A stretch of DNA of 64,000 nt from Sphingopyxis sp. JAI128 (GCF_014207235.1 NZ_JACHDA010000008.1:1-64000), one strand, 5' to 3'; counted from the stretch's first letter, positions 38,311-47,361 are shown. Notes: generated by a model from the sequence alone, not told the origin. Made by a program: numbers and translations.

Positions 38311-40095
38311 CTACGCCGCCTTGCGCAGCCGGTTCCGGCCTTCGCGCTTGGCGGCGTAAAGCGCCTGATCGGCGCGGTGCAGCAATTCCTCGATATCGAG
38401 TTCGCCGTCGAACACCGCCAGCCCGACGCTGATCGTCGCGTCGGGGATGGCATCTTCGGCCGCCGCTGCGGTTTCGACCGCCTTGCGCACGCGCTCGGCG
38501 ATGATCTCGGCCGACCGGGCGCTCGATCGCTGGAGGACGCAGACAAATTCCTCGCCACCGATGCGTCCGACCAGATCCTCGTCGCACAGCGCTGCCTTGG
38601 CGCGCCGGGCGACGCGCTGGATCACCTGGTCACCGGTGGCATGGCCGTGCGCATCGTTGATCTGCTTGAAATGATCGATATCGAAGATTGCGACCGCCAG
38701 CGGCGCGCCATGCTCGCGCGCGCCGGCCAGCGCCTTTTCGAGGAACGCCAACGTGTGCCGCCGGTTTGGCAGCCCGGTCAGCATGTCGGTGTTGGCAATC
38801 CGTTCGGCCGCGCTGCGCGCCGCTTCCAATATCCGGGCATTTTCGACCGTCTCGGTGACGTCCTGCACGGTGCCGAAGATGCCGACCGTGCGCCCGCTCC
38901 GGTCGATTTCGATCGATCCGTGCGATTTGACGTGACGGATTTCACCATCGGCGCGCCGGATGCGTCCCTGGAACTCGAAGGGTTCGCCCGACTGGACCGC
39001 CTGTTCCAATATCCGCCGTACTTGGGCGGCGTCCTCGGCGACATATTGCTTGACGCTGTAATTGACGTCGACCGGGCTGCCGGGTTCGAGACCGTGGATG
39101 CGATAGGCTTGGTCCGACCATTGGATCCTCCATCGGACCAGATCGACGCGCCAATGGCCGACCAGCGCCGCCGCTTCGGCCTGCAGCAGCAAGCGGTTGC
39201 TCTGTTCCAGCCGCTTCGCCAGCCGCTGGCGCACGATCAGCATCGCAGCGAGCGGCAGCGTCGTGAACAACAGCGCCAGCAAATAGAATTGCAGGAAAAA
39301 GACGCGGAGCTTCTGCTCACCCTCGATCGCCGCGATCGGACCATAGCCCTGTCCGGTCAGTAACGACGCCGTGATCGCTACGATAAGCATTCCCGCAGCC
39401 GCGCCAAAGGGGCCCAGCCGGTATGCGGCGGCGACGACAGCAATGCAGGGCAGGAAGGTGGCGGGGAACTGCGACTGCGAAAAGGCCACTATAGAAACGA
39501 GACCTGCGACGGTCAGGATCGCGGTCGCTTCCAACTTCATGCCATCGGGGGCATTGTCGAACATATTGGCGTCGACCATCCGGGCGAGCATCACGATTGG
39601 CGGGGTCACGATCAGCATGCCGAGCAGCACCGTCGACAGCCAGGACAGGAAGAAATCCGCGCCGTTCCCCGTCAACAGCCACGCGATGCTGGCGCTTGCG
39701 ACGCCCGACACGAACGCCGCAAAGCAGAAATTGGCAACCGAACGCGGGACCATGAATGACAGATCGCCCGTCTCGCGGCGACCCAGCAGCCACAGCGCCA
39801 GCGCGGCTTCACAGCCGTTCGACAACGTGAAGGCAACGCAGGTCCAGGGCGGTGTGCCCCCCAGGAAGTTCGCTGCCAGGCTTGCCGACGCCATGCCGGC
39901 GAAACCGGCAATTCGCGCACGCGCGGGCATCAACAGCAAAAGGGCGAGGAAATATCCGCTGGGCGGCCAGACGGCCGCGATATTGTCTTCACCCTTGGTG
40001 GCATAGAGAGACAGGCTCGCAAGCAGGAAATATCCCACCGCGGTGAGCAGGAACCAAAAGACCGCTTCGACTCTGGGGGATAGCGACCGGGTCAT
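38311..40095 (-). CDS. MASE1-PAS-GGDEF diguanylate cyclase
   Basis: A 594-residue protein. The first ~290 residues form eight or more membrane helices with AAVWPPSGYFLALLLL, the WPPSG signature of the MASE1 sensor domain. A PAS/PAC domain follows (about 305-420: ALVGHWRVDLVRWRIQWSDQ ... GIFGTVQDVTE). The C-terminal GGDEF domain has TDMLTGLPNRR, FDIDHFKQINDAHGH and the active GGEEF half-site, so it should make cyclic di-GMP. The position of the RxxD inhibitory site is CDED, so product inhibition at the usual I-site is probably lost. It stands alone. Confidence 0.93.
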   Translation of the reverse strand: MTRSLSPRVEAVFWFLLTAVGYFLLASLSLYATKGEDNIAAVWPPSGYFLALLLLMPARARIAGFAGMASASLAANFLGGTPPWTCVAFTLSNGCEAALALWLLGRRETGDLSFMVPRSVANFCFAAFVSGVASASIAWLLTGNGADFFLSWLSTVLLGMLIVTPPIVMLARMVDANMFDNAPDGMKLEATAILTVAGLVSIVAFSQSQFPATFLPCIAVVAAAYRLGPFGAAAGMLIVAITASLLTGQGYGPIAAIEGEQKLRVFFLQFYLLALLFTTLPLAAMLIVRQRLAKRLEQSNRLLLQAEAAALVGHWRVDLVRWRIQWSDQAYRIHGLEPGSPVDVNYSVKQYVAEDAAQVRRILEQAVQSGEPFEFQGRIRRADGEIRHVKSHGSIEIDRSGRTVGIFGTVQDVTETVENARILEAARSAAERIANTDMLTGLPNRRHTLAFLEKALAGAREHGAPLAVAIFDIDHFKQINDAHGHATGDQVIQRVARRAKAALCDEDLVGRIGGEEFVCVLQRSSARSAEIIAERVRKAVETAAAAEDAIPDATISVGLAVFDGELDIEELLHRADQALYAAKREGRNRLRKAA

Positions 40096-40161
40096 GTCCC
40101 CAGCTAACCGAAAACAGGAAAATAAACCGCTAATAATGTTCGCAGCGCCGCGCCGGCAGCG

Positions 40162-40767
40162 TCAACCGACCCCGCCGAAGGTCAAGCCGACAACTTCGGC
40201 GACCTTGGCCTCGTCCCATTCGATCCGCCGGTCGAGCACCAGCATGGCGAGGCCGTGGACCAGCGACCAGGCGTGAAGCGCGGCGGTGTCCGGGTCCTCG
40301 ACCCCGGGCAGCGCCTCGCCGACGCCGGCGCGGAGCAGATTATAGGCCACTTCGCCGCCGTCCCCCCCTTCCTTGCGATCGGACATCTGGCGCGTGAAGC
40401 TCAGACGAAAAAGCGCGGGCTCGTCGTGCGCGAAGCGGACATAGGCGGTGCCCGTCGCCTTGAATCCCGCAACGCCGCCGCCCGCCTTCAGCCAAGCCTG
40501 CGCCTGCAACGCGCCGAGCCGGCGCAGCCCTTCGTCGGCGAGCGCGTCGAGCAGCGCCTCCTTGTCGGGGAAATGGCGGTAGAGCGCGGTCGCGCTGACC
40601 CCGACGTCGCGCGCCAACGCCCGCAGCCCCAGTTCGGCGCCGTCGCCCGCTTCGAGCCGCTTCAGCCCCGCCGCGATCACCGCCGCGCGCAGGTCGCCAT
40701 GATGATAGGCGCCCGACGCCTTCGCGCGCTCGCCTTTTATGTTGACACTGTTATCTTTGCTCGCCAT
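40162..40767 (-). CDS. TetR/AcrR-family regulator (WHG domain)
   Basis: A 201-residue repressor: HTH in LGLRALARDVGVSATALYRH ending FPDKEALLDALADEG, with a C-terminal ligand domain of the WHG type (LHAWSLVHGLAMLVLD carries the WxxxHG motif). It is divergent from the carotenoid oxygenase gene. A near-palindrome lies two bases upstream of its start codon (40769-40785), so it likely represses itself and the oxygenase. Confidence 0.92.
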   Translation of the reverse strand: MASKDNSVNIKGERAKASGAYHHGDLRAAVIAAGLKRLEAGDGAELGLRALARDVGVSATALYRHFPDKEALLDALADEGLRRLGALQAQAWLKAGGGVAGFKATGTAYVRFAHDEPALFRLSFTRQMSDRKEGGDGGEVAYNLLRAGVGEALPGVEDPDTAALHAWSLVHGLAMLVLDRRIEWDEAKVAEVVGLTFGGVG

Positions 40768-40768
40768 A

Positions 40769-40785
40769 TGTTGTCACTGTAAACA
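40769..40785. promoter_or_regulatory. Operator-like palindrome in the tetR/carotenoid oxygenase gap
   Basis: TGTTGTCACTGTAAACA is an imperfect palindrome in the 84-bp divergent gap. A similar sequence, TGTTGACACTGTTATC, occurs inside the first codons of the tetR gene (40740-40755). The paired sites suggest a two-site operator for the TetR protein. Confidence 0.5.
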
Positions 40786-40851
40786 TATCGATTCGCCGGC
40801 GCAACCCCACGCTGCGCGGCACCTTCGCCAACTTCCGTAAGGAGCATCGCC

Positions 40852-42294
40852 ATGGCAAGCAACGTCGAAACCCTCATCCGCGGCGCCGTCACCAAAGGCA
40901 TCGTCAAGCTCGCCGACTTCAACCGCAAGCGCCTCCCCCGCCCCACCGACGCGCACCCTTTCCTCATCGGCATTCACAAACCGATGACCGAAGAATTCAC
41001 GCTCGAACAATTGCGCGTCGACGGCGAGATCCCGCTCGCGCTGACTGGCCGCTACCTGCGCAACGGCCCCAACCCCGCCGCCGCGCCCGACCCCGCCAGC
41101 TATCACTGGTTCACCGGCACCGGCATGGTGCACGGCATCCGGATCGAGGGGGGCAGGGCCGCGTGGTACCGCAACCGCTGGGTCCGAGGCGCCGAAGCCT
41201 GCGAGATGCTTGGCGAACAGGTGCCCCCCGGCCCCTGTCACCCGACCAACGACGCGCCGAACACCAATGTCGTCGGCCTGGGCGGCCGCACCTTCGCGAT
41301 CGTCGAGGCCGGTGGCAAGCCGGTCGAACTCGGCTATGAGCTTGATACGATCGCGCATAACCCCTTCGACGGCACGCTCGCCGGCGCCTACACCGCGCAT
41401 CCCCATCACGACCCCGTTAACGACGAAATGCACGCGATCACCTATCGTGGCGACGAGCCGAACAAGGTTTGGCATGTGGTGCTAGACAAAAACGCCCATG
41501 TCGTGCGCGAGGAAGCCATCGCCGTCAGCGACGGCCCCTCGATCCATGATTGCGCGATCACCGAAAATCATGTGCTGGTTTTCGACCTGCCCGTAACCTT
41601 CTCGATGAAGATGCTGCTCGCCGGCTATCGCTTTCCTTATGCGTGGAACGACGCACATCAGGCACGCGTCGGCCTCCTCCCCAGGAGAGGCCGCGGCGAC
41701 AGCATCGTCTGGGTGCCGGTCGAGCCCTGCTATGTCTTCCACCCCGCCAACGCCTATGAAACCGCGGACGGCAATGTGATCGTCGACGTCGTGGCGCACG
41801 AAACGATGTTCGCGCAGTCGAAGCGCGGCCCCGACAGCGAAAAGTCACGCATGGAACGCTGGACGATCGACCCGACCGCCGGGACGACGACCCGTGCAAT
41901 TATCCACGATCATGCGCAGGAATTTCCGCGCTATGACGAGCGTCTGACGACAAAGCCCTATCGTTACGCCTATTCGGTTGCGATCCCCGACGGCGTCTCG
42001 TCCGAATGGGCGCTTGCCGATACAAGGCTGTTCAAGCATGACCTCGACAAGGGCACGACCGCGATCCACGATTTCGGTCCGGGTCGCCATCCCGGTGAGT
42101 TCGTCTTCGTCCCGCGCAGCGAAAATGGCGCCGAAGACGACGGCTGGTTGATCGGCCTTGTCGTCGACATGAATGACGAGACGACGGCGCTCGTCATCCT
42201 CAACGCCGACGACTTTACCGGGTCACCGCAAGCCGTCGTTCACCTGCCGCATCGCATTCCCCCGGGTTTTCACGGGAATTGGATCGCCGACTGA
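40852..42294 (+). CDS. Carotenoid oxygenase-family dioxygenase (lignostilbene/carotenoid cleavage type)
   Basis: A 480-residue non-heme iron enzyme that cleaves a C=C double bond of carotenoids, apocarotenoids or stilbenes. The four histidine iron ligands are placed as in the family: TAHPHHDPVN, DGPSIHDCAITENH, YVFHPANAYE and the C-terminal PPGFHGNWIAD. RYLRNGPNPAAAPDPASYHW is the usual start region and VEIVDVVAHE-like acid residues are present. The substrate is not identifiable. It is divergent from a TetR regulator, and its 3-prime end overlaps the convergent nucleotidyltransferase by 80 bp. Confidence 0.93.
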   Translation: MASNVETLIRGAVTKGIVKLADFNRKRLPRPTDAHPFLIGIHKPMTEEFTLEQLRVDGEIPLALTGRYLRNGPNPAAAPDPASYHWFTGTGMVHGIRIEGGRAAWYRNRWVRGAEACEMLGEQVPPGPCHPTNDAPNTNVVGLGGRTFAIVEAGGKPVELGYELDTIAHNPFDGTLAGAYTAHPHHDPVNDEMHAITYRGDEPNKVWHVVLDKNAHVVREEAIAVSDGPSIHDCAITENHVLVFDLPVTFSMKMLLAGYRFPYAWNDAHQARVGLLPRRGRGDSIVWVPVEPCYVFHPANAYETADGNVIVDVVAHETMFAQSKRGPDSEKSRMERWTIDPTAGTTTRAIIHDHAQEFPRYDERLTTKPYRYAYSVAIPDGVSSEWALADTRLFKHDLDKGTTAIHDFGPGRHPGEFVFVPRSENGAEDDGWLIGLVVDMNDETTALVILNADDFTGSPQAVVHLPHRIPPGFHGNWIAD

Positions 42295-43075
42295 CGATAT
42301 CGCGGCGCGCCATCAGCGCCTCGGTAACCCGCAGCGACCGCTCGTTGTCGACATCGATCGCCGTCGCCCCGTCGCCGACCAGCAACGGGGCGATGTCGAC
42401 TTTCAGCCGCTGCGAAAGACGCCCGAAAACATGGTGGATCGGTCCGAGGCCAAAACGAAAGCGAAGCAGGTTGACGAGTCCAAAGGCGCGTAACACGCGC
42501 AGCGGCTTCTTGACGAATTGCCCGCCGCCGCGAAACGCCTCCACCGCGCGCAACGCCCCGGGATGGGCGATCCAATAAGCATTGCAGTTCGATACCGCGA
42601 CGTCCGAAAATTCGTAGAAGCGCCGTTGCCCTTCTGGATGAACCGCGAGCACATCTTCGCGCCGTGCGAGCGCCACGCCGGCATCGATACCCAACCGCTC
42701 TGCCTCCAAGCCAACCTCGGCGATCGTCGCGGGCGTCAGCAGGCAATTGTCGGCGGTCGTCACCAGCAGTGGAAAGTCCGCCACGCCCGCAACCGCAAGA
42801 ACCGAGTCCGCCAGATTGTCAGCGGCGGGAACAATGATCAGGCGGCGACCGAGGAGGTCGACAACCGGGTCGTTCAGGTGGTCGAGCAGCGCGCCATGGT
42901 GGGTCGACACGAACACTCGGCTGGCCTGGCTGTCGGCCGCACTTTCCAGCACGTGCGCGATCATCGGCCGCCCGGCGACGGGGACAAGGCATTTATCGGC
43001 GACATCATAGGCCTCGGCCAGCGGGTCGGCCGCGCCGGGTCGACGCCCCGCGAGGATCAGGATCGACCCGCTCAT
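42215..43075 (-). CDS. Nucleotidyltransferase-like (MobA/GlmU-type NTP transferase) protein
   Basis: A 286-residue protein of the NTP_transf_3 fold: ILILAGRRPGAADPLAEAYD as a modified glycine-rich nucleotide motif, DKCLVPVAGRPMIAHVLESA with the substrate lysine and FPLLVTTADNCLLTPATIAE with an acidic metal-binding pair. This fold transfers nucleotides to sugars, alcohols or molybdopterin. The last ~27 codons overlap the end of the carotenoid oxygenase gene on the other strand and look poorly conserved. It overlaps the ATP-grasp gene upstream (ATGA), so the two form an operon of unknown product. Confidence 0.82.
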   Translation of the reverse strand: MSGSILILAGRRPGAADPLAEAYDVADKCLVPVAGRPMIAHVLESAADSQASRVFVSTHHGALLDHLNDPVVDLLGRRLIIVPAADNLADSVLAVAGVADFPLLVTTADNCLLTPATIAEVGLEAERLGIDAGVALARREDVLAVHPEGQRRFYEFSDVAVSNCNAYWIAHPGALRAVEAFRGGGQFVKKPLRVLRAFGLVNLLRFRFGLGPIHHVFGRLSQRLKVDIAPLLVGDGATAIDVDNERSLRVTEALMARRDIVSRRSNSRENPGECDAAGERRLAVTR

Positions 43076-44100
43076 GCCGCGTCGCGCCGCACCGCCGCCG
43101 GCAGGATCTGGCGGATCATGCTTTCGGCGACGATCGTCTCGATCAGCGCCGCGTGCGTGAAGCCGGCCGCGACAGCAGATCGCGAGAACAGCTTTTCAGA
43201 CCACAGATTGCAGTTGAGGTTGACCTCGAGCAGCCGGACGTCGCCGGTCTTGTGATCGACGCGAAACTCGAACCGTCCATAGTCGAACGGACGAAATATA
43301 TCAGCCATCCGTGCGGTATAATCGATTATCCGGTCGGCGATGGCCCGGTCGTCGAACGGCTTGATGCAATATCCGACATTGTCCACCAGATCGCGCTTTT
43401 CCTGATAGGTGCGCAATTGGGTCGGATCGTCCTGTTCGAAGATCATCATCGGCAACATCGCGGGTTCGCCATCCAGCGTGATCACCGGCACCTCGATATC
43501 GCTGCCGTCGATAAAGGGCTCGACAAGCGCGTCATGGTCGAGCGCATGGATTTCGGCGACCGCTTGCGCCAGTTGCCCCCGGTCCTGCGCGTCGCGAACG
43601 CCCCATGAGGCAGAACTGTTGTTCGGTTTGATCACCCAGCGCCGCGCCGGCGGGCAGCGCGACACGTCGACTGGCGCTCCACGACGGAAAAGCGTCCACG
43701 GCGCCGTCGGCACGCCGCGCGCGGTCGCTTCCAGCTTCGTCAGATGCTTGTCGTCGGACAGGCCGCGCACGATCGGCGATGCGCCCAGATAAGGCAGGCC
43801 ATGCCGGTTGCACAGCAAGGGCAACAGCATCTCCGAATTGAAGAAACCGCCACGATTGAGCAGCGGAAAGACGAAATCGGCGGCCGGCCGATCGAAGAGC
43901 GCCGCATAGCTGTCGGCGATCAGCAACGCGATGCCTAGCCCTTCGAGCGTCTCGCGCATCTCGCGATGATAGGATGCGTGATTGCCGTCGTCCGCGTGCA
44001 ATCCGCCGCTCCAGCGCGCATGTTTGGCGATGAACAAAAGCCGCTGCGTATCGCGCAATTCGTCGGGCAGTCGGGTGGGCCCAAGGTCGGTCGTTTTCAT
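43072..44100 (-). CDS. ATP-grasp ligase (D-alanine-D-alanine ligase-like)
   Basis: A 342-residue ATP-grasp protein resembling the Ddl group: PYLGASPIVRGLSDDKHLTK, WVIKPNNSSASWGVRDAQDR as the nucleotide/acidic substrate loop, ALVEPFIDGSDIEVPVITLD and YGRFEFRVD...LLEVNLNCNLW with the Mg-binding Glu/Asn. It probably forms an amide or peptide-like bond; the substrate is unknown. Peptidoglycan ddl genes usually lie with mur genes, which is not the case here. ATG 44100 (MKTTDLGPTRL) is chosen over an upstream start. It is coupled to the NTP transferase by ATGA. Confidence 0.85.
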   Translation of the reverse strand: MKTTDLGPTRLPDELRDTQRLLFIAKHARWSGGLHADDGNHASYHREMRETLEGLGIALLIADSYAALFDRPAADFVFPLLNRGGFFNSEMLLPLLCNRHGLPYLGASPIVRGLSDDKHLTKLEATARGVPTAPWTLFRRGAPVDVSRCPPARRWVIKPNNSSASWGVRDAQDRGQLAQAVAEIHALDHDALVEPFIDGSDIEVPVITLDGEPAMLPMMIFEQDDPTQLRTYQEKRDLVDNVGYCIKPFDDRAIADRIIDYTARMADIFRPFDYGRFEFRVDHKTGDVRLLEVNLNCNLWSEKLFSRSAVAAGFTHAALIETIVAESMIRQILPAAVRRDAA

Positions 44101-44332
44101 GCGCGGCGTTGAGCATGCGAAGGTTGCGCGGGGATGACGAATTGGTGACGCGGCTCGACGCAAAAGCGCAAACCCGCTGTCATCTGCCGGCCTTTCGCCC
44201 GATCGCAAAACCGATCGCACGCGCGACCAAAGGTGCCCAAATTAACGCCGCGTCGTTCAGCGCACACGATTCATCGTGGAAACGACGCTCAACTGGCAGC
44301 ATTTTTCAGGGCCTGTTCGTTCGTCCTTCACT

Positions 44333-45379
44333 ATGACAAGAAATATCGCCCTCTCCCGCCCCGCCCTGAGCGCGATTGCCGCGTTCCTGGTCCTGTCCAC
44401 CCCTGCCGCCTTTGCGCAGGAAGTCCCTACAATCACGATGACGCCGCCGGTGACCGCACCCACCGCCTCGACGCCGCAGCCCCCCCCGACCGCCGCCGAA
44501 CCGAGCACCACGGCACCCGTCGCCACTCCGCAGGCCACGCAGCCGGCCACCCCCAAGCCGGTGATCCGTGTGCCGCTGGATATCGCACCGGCCGAAACCG
44601 CACCAGTTGCTGAGGCGGCCGAGCGCGCTGCGCCCGCTCCCAAACGCGCCGAACGTGCGGCACCACGCGCAAAGGCCGCGACCGTAGCGGCCGCCCCCAC
44701 CGCCGCGACGACAACCGCCGCAGCGCCGACCGCAACGACCGAAGCACCGTCAACCGATGCACTGGCCCCAATCACCGCGCCCGGCGCAGCCCCCGTTGAA
44801 CCGCTCGCGGCAGCAACGCCGCCCCCGGCCGCAAAATCGGCTTCGACTGGTAGCGAACTACCTTGGGAACTGCTCGGCGGAGCCGCCGCCCTGCTCCTCG
44901 CCGCAGGTGCCGGTCTCGCATTCGCACGTCGCCGCAGGGTTGACGATATGATCGCCGAAGACGCGCCCGTTTATGTCCATGAGTCCGAGGCTGCGCCGAC
45001 GATCGACGAAGCCCGTCCTTGGGTGACGCCGGCCTACGCTCCCCGCGAAAACATCGCATCGCGAACCGTTCCGGCTTTTGCCGCTGTCCCTAGCGGGAGC
45101 ATGGGTCGCCACGAAGCGATGGCCATGGCCGGTCCCACGCCCGACAATCCGTTCGTCACGCTAAGCAAGCGGCTCAAGCGGGCCCGCTTCCTCGATCGCA
45201 AGGACCGCCTCGCTTATGAGGCGACGCTGGCGCAGCAGAAGGACACGACCCGCAAGCCAGCGAGTGCATGGGAGATCTCCCAGCGTCCGGCCGCCCCCAT
45301 TGTTCCGGAACAAGAGGTCCGCCGTCCCGAACCCGCGCGCGGTCGTCCAGATCTTCGTCCCGGCTTTGCCCGCAACTAA
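44333..45379 (+). CDS. Hypothetical Ala/Pro-rich single-span membrane protein
   Basis: A 348-residue protein with a signal peptide ending AAFAQ near residue 29 and a long low-complexity Ala/Pro/Thr region (to about residue 175). One membrane helix follows (LLGGAAALLLAAGAGLAFA), then RRRR and a soluble tail of about 130 residues with RAPLxKRLKRARF-like basic stretches. The layout ELPWELLGG-helix-RRRR resembles an anchor or sorting tail, but no sortase-type LPxTG is present. The function is unknown. ATG 44333 is chosen. An intrinsic terminator follows 22 bp downstream. Confidence 0.7.
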   Translation: MTRNIALSRPALSAIAAFLVLSTPAAFAQEVPTITMTPPVTAPTASTPQPPPTAAEPSTTAPVATPQATQPATPKPVIRVPLDIAPAETAPVAEAAERAAPAPKRAERAAPRAKAATVAAAPTAATTTAAAPTATTEAPSTDALAPITAPGAAPVEPLAAATPPPAAKSASTGSELPWELLGGAAALLLAAGAGLAFARRRRVDDMIAEDAPVYVHESEAAPTIDEARPWVTPAYAPRENIASRTVPAFAAVPSGSMGRHEAMAMAGPTPDNPFVTLSKRLKRARFLDRKDRLAYEATLAQQKDTTRKPASAWEISQRPAAPIVPEQEVRRPEPARGRPDLRPGFARN

Positions 45380-45400
45380 ACGGCGACATTGTATCTTACG

Positions 45401-45439
45401 AAAAAGGGCGGCGCTTCGCAGCACCGCCCTTTTCTTTTT
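45401..45439. terminator. Bidirectional intrinsic terminator between the Ala/Pro-rich gene and rplL
   Basis: AAAAAGGGCGG and CCGCCCTTTT form a GC stem bounded by A- and T-runs on both sides, so it can terminate both the plus-strand gene and the minus-strand rplJL transcript. Confidence 0.85.
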
Positions 45440-45482
45440 GCTGGAACCCGCCCGGACGAACCGGCCGGCTCCCCGAACCGAA

Positions 45483-45863
45483 TTACTTCAGTTCGACGGT
45501 CGCGCCGGCAGCAACCAGCTTGGCCTTCAGCTCTTCAGCTTCCGCCTTGCTGGCGCCTTCCTTGACGGCCTTCGGCGCGCTTTCGACGAGCGCCTTGGCT
45601 TCGCCCAGACCCAGGCCGGTGATCGCACGGACTTCCTTGATCACGTTGATCTTGTTGCCGCCGTCACCCGTCAGGATGACGTCGAATTCGGTCTGCTCTT
45701 CAGCAGCCGGGCCAACGGCAGCCGCCGGGCCAGCGGCGACGGCGACGGCAGCGGCGGCCGAAACGCCCCACTTTTCTTCGAGCAGCTTCGAAAGTTCGGC
45801 AGCTTCCAGAACGGTCAACGCCGACAGGTCTTCAACGATCTTTGCGAGATCAGCCATTTTCAT
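45483..45863 (-). CDS. rplL: 50S ribosomal protein L7/L12
   Basis: Stalk protein of the large subunit that recruits elongation factors. The 126-residue product has the N-terminal dimerisation domain ([20 protein letters not shown]), an Ala-rich hinge (about residues 40-55) and the C-terminal domain with [20 protein letters not shown] and [14 protein letters not shown]. It is 51 bp downstream of rplJ and followed by a terminator, so the operon ends here instead of continuing into rpoB. Confidence 0.97.
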   Translation of the reverse strand: MKMADLAKIVEDLSALTVLEAAELSKLLEEKWGVSAAAAVAVAAGPAAAVGPAAEEQTEFDVILTGDGGNKINVIKEVRAITGLGLGEAKALVESAPKAVKEGASKAEAEELKAKLVAAGATVELK

Positions 45864-45913
45864 TCTCCATCAGAACCGGGAAAGCCCGGTGAATTGTTAC
45901 GGTAGGTAAAAGT

Positions 45914-46429
45914 TTATGCCGCTTCCTTGGCGCCATAGGCACCAAAGACCCGCGCCAGCTGACCAGCCGGGGCTGCCGCAATCTGGGCAACCTTGGTGGC
46001 CGGAGCCTGGAGCAGGCCGACAAGCTTGCCACGCAGTTCGTCAAGCGACGGCAGCGATGCAAGCGCCTTCACGCCATCCACGTCGAGGACCACATCCCCC
46101 ATGCCGCCGCCAACGATTTCAAGCTTGTCGTTGGTCTTGGCAAATTCCACCGCGATCTTCGCAGCTGCCACCGGGTCGGTGGACGAAGCGATTGCCGTGG
46201 GGCCGGTCAGCAGTTCGCCGATACCGGTATAGGGCGTGCCGTCGAGCGCGATCTTGGCCAGGCGGTTCTTTGCGACCTTAAAGCTCGCGCCCGCAGTCCG
46301 CATCTGCTCGCGAAGCACCGTCGACTGGGCGACGGTAAGACCCAGGTTGCGAACAATCACAACCGAGGCTGCATTCGACAGCGTAGCGTTCAGCGAGGAT
46401 ACGGCTTCGGCCTTTTCAGCACGATCCAT
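45914..46429 (-). CDS. rplJ: 50S ribosomal protein L10
   Basis: A 171-residue L10 that binds 23S rRNA and anchors the L7/L12 dimers through its C-terminal helix. [20 protein letters not shown], then [20 protein letters not shown] and [20 protein letters not shown] are typical. The Ala/Gly-rich C-terminus carries the L7/L12-binding helix. ATG 46429 is chosen over an upstream ATG. L10 normally represses its own operon by binding the mRNA leader. Confidence 0.97.
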   Translation of the reverse strand: MDRAEKAEAVSSLNATLSNAASVVIVRNLGLTVAQSTVLREQMRTAGASFKVAKNRLAKIALDGTPYTGIGELLTGPTAIASSTDPVAAAKIAVEFAKTNDKLEIVGGGMGDVVLDVDGVKALASLPSLDELRGKLVGLLQAPATKVAQIAAAPAGQLARVFGAYGAKEAA

Positions 46430-46737
46430 GCCTGTTTCTCCACTCATGCCCGGAAACATGCGCGAACGCATGCGGCCGGGCTGCTAACACACGCAAAAGC
46501 CATGCGAGCCAAGGCTCACCTGTCCTTCACGCAACGATGTCCGATGGGGTCGGTCAAGCCGCTGGCGCCTGCACAAGCAGGCGGGCGACCGATAAAAGAC
46601 TGTTCCCCGTCTCGGCTGGAAATTAAGAAGGGCATATTCCCTTCACCAACTGTCTCGGACGGAATTGCCCCAAATCCGCAAAGCGCGAACCCGTGACAAC
46701 ACGGGCGGGCCAATAGCAGCGACGGTCGCAGAGTCAA
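46430..46737 (-). promoter_or_regulatory. rplJ leader with possible L10 regulatory structure and promoter
   Basis: About 300 bases before rplJ contain no gene. On the minus strand TTGACT at 46732-46737 with a poor -10 about 16 bases on is a possible promoter. The leader then holds several stem-loops: 46690-46706 (CCCGTG/CACGGG), 46630-46647 and a perfect 7-bp stem with a 4-base loop at 46566-46583 (CGCCTGC/GCAGGCG). Their grouping is consistent with an L10 leader, but I cannot match the L10 kink-turn consensus by eye. Confidence 0.4.
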
Positions 46738-46807
46738 GGCCGATTCCCGCTGAAGCGCCGCATATCCCGCTTGGCTGGCCCCGCGACGACGGTTAAGGCG
46801 CACCGCC

Positions 46808-47251
46808 ATGACAAGCATCCGACAATCCACGCCCACCGACGGCGAACGCGTCGTCCAGATCTGGCGCGAGGCCGTCGATGCGACGCATGATTTCCTGACT
46901 GCAGCCGACCGTGCGGCGATCGAAGCCGAGGTCCAGGCCTTTTTGCCTGCCGCCCCGCTCTGGCTTGCAGTCGATGCCGGGGACCGTCCGGTCGGGTTCA
47001 TGTTGCTCGACGGGGCGAGCATGGACGCGCTTTTCATCGATCCCGCTTATCGCGGCGCCGGGATCGGGCGCGCGCTCGTCGAACATGCGTTGGAACGCCA
47101 CCCCGTCCTCACGACCGAGGTCAATGAACAGAATGTCCAGGCGGTCGGCTTTTACGAACGGCTTGGGTTCGAAGCGACCGGTCGATCGGCCCGCGACGGT
47201 CAGGGCCGCCCCTATCCCTTGATCCACTTGCGCTTCGGTTCGCAAATCTGA
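46808..47251 (+). CDS. GNAT-family N-acetyltransferase (YjaB-like)
   Basis: A 147-residue acetyltransferase. The acetyl-CoA loop MDALFIDPAYRGAGIGRALV is classical, followed by ALERHPVLTTEVNEQNVQAV and FYERLGFEATGRSARDGQGR, which match the YjaB group. The substrate is unknown; the trailing DGQGRPYPLIHL is characteristic. It is divergent from rplJ (378 bp) and is not clearly co-transcribed with the PadR gene. Confidence 0.9.
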   Translation: MTSIRQSTPTDGERVVQIWREAVDATHDFLTAADRAAIEAEVQAFLPAAPLWLAVDAGDRPVGFMLLDGASMDALFIDPAYRGAGIGRALVEHALERHPVLTTEVNEQNVQAVGFYERLGFEATGRSARDGQGRPYPLIHLRFGSQI

Positions 47252-47337
47252 CCCGCGGCGCCGACGCGCGCGGAAGTTATCGAAAGTGCCGCGCAGCGCA
47301 ACCGGCGCCCCTTGCAACTTTGGATTCCAGATATGTC

Positions 47338-47361
47338 TTAGATGCATCTCGAATAGTCTAA
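47338..47361. promoter_or_regulatory. Inverted repeat before the PadR gene
   Basis: TTAGA...TCTAA arms surround the 10-bp palindrome AGATGCATCT. The element ends at the AAGG ribosome site of the upstream ATGs (47365/47371). PadR proteins bind short AT-rich palindromes at their own promoters, so this is a plausible autoregulatory site. Confidence 0.45.
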
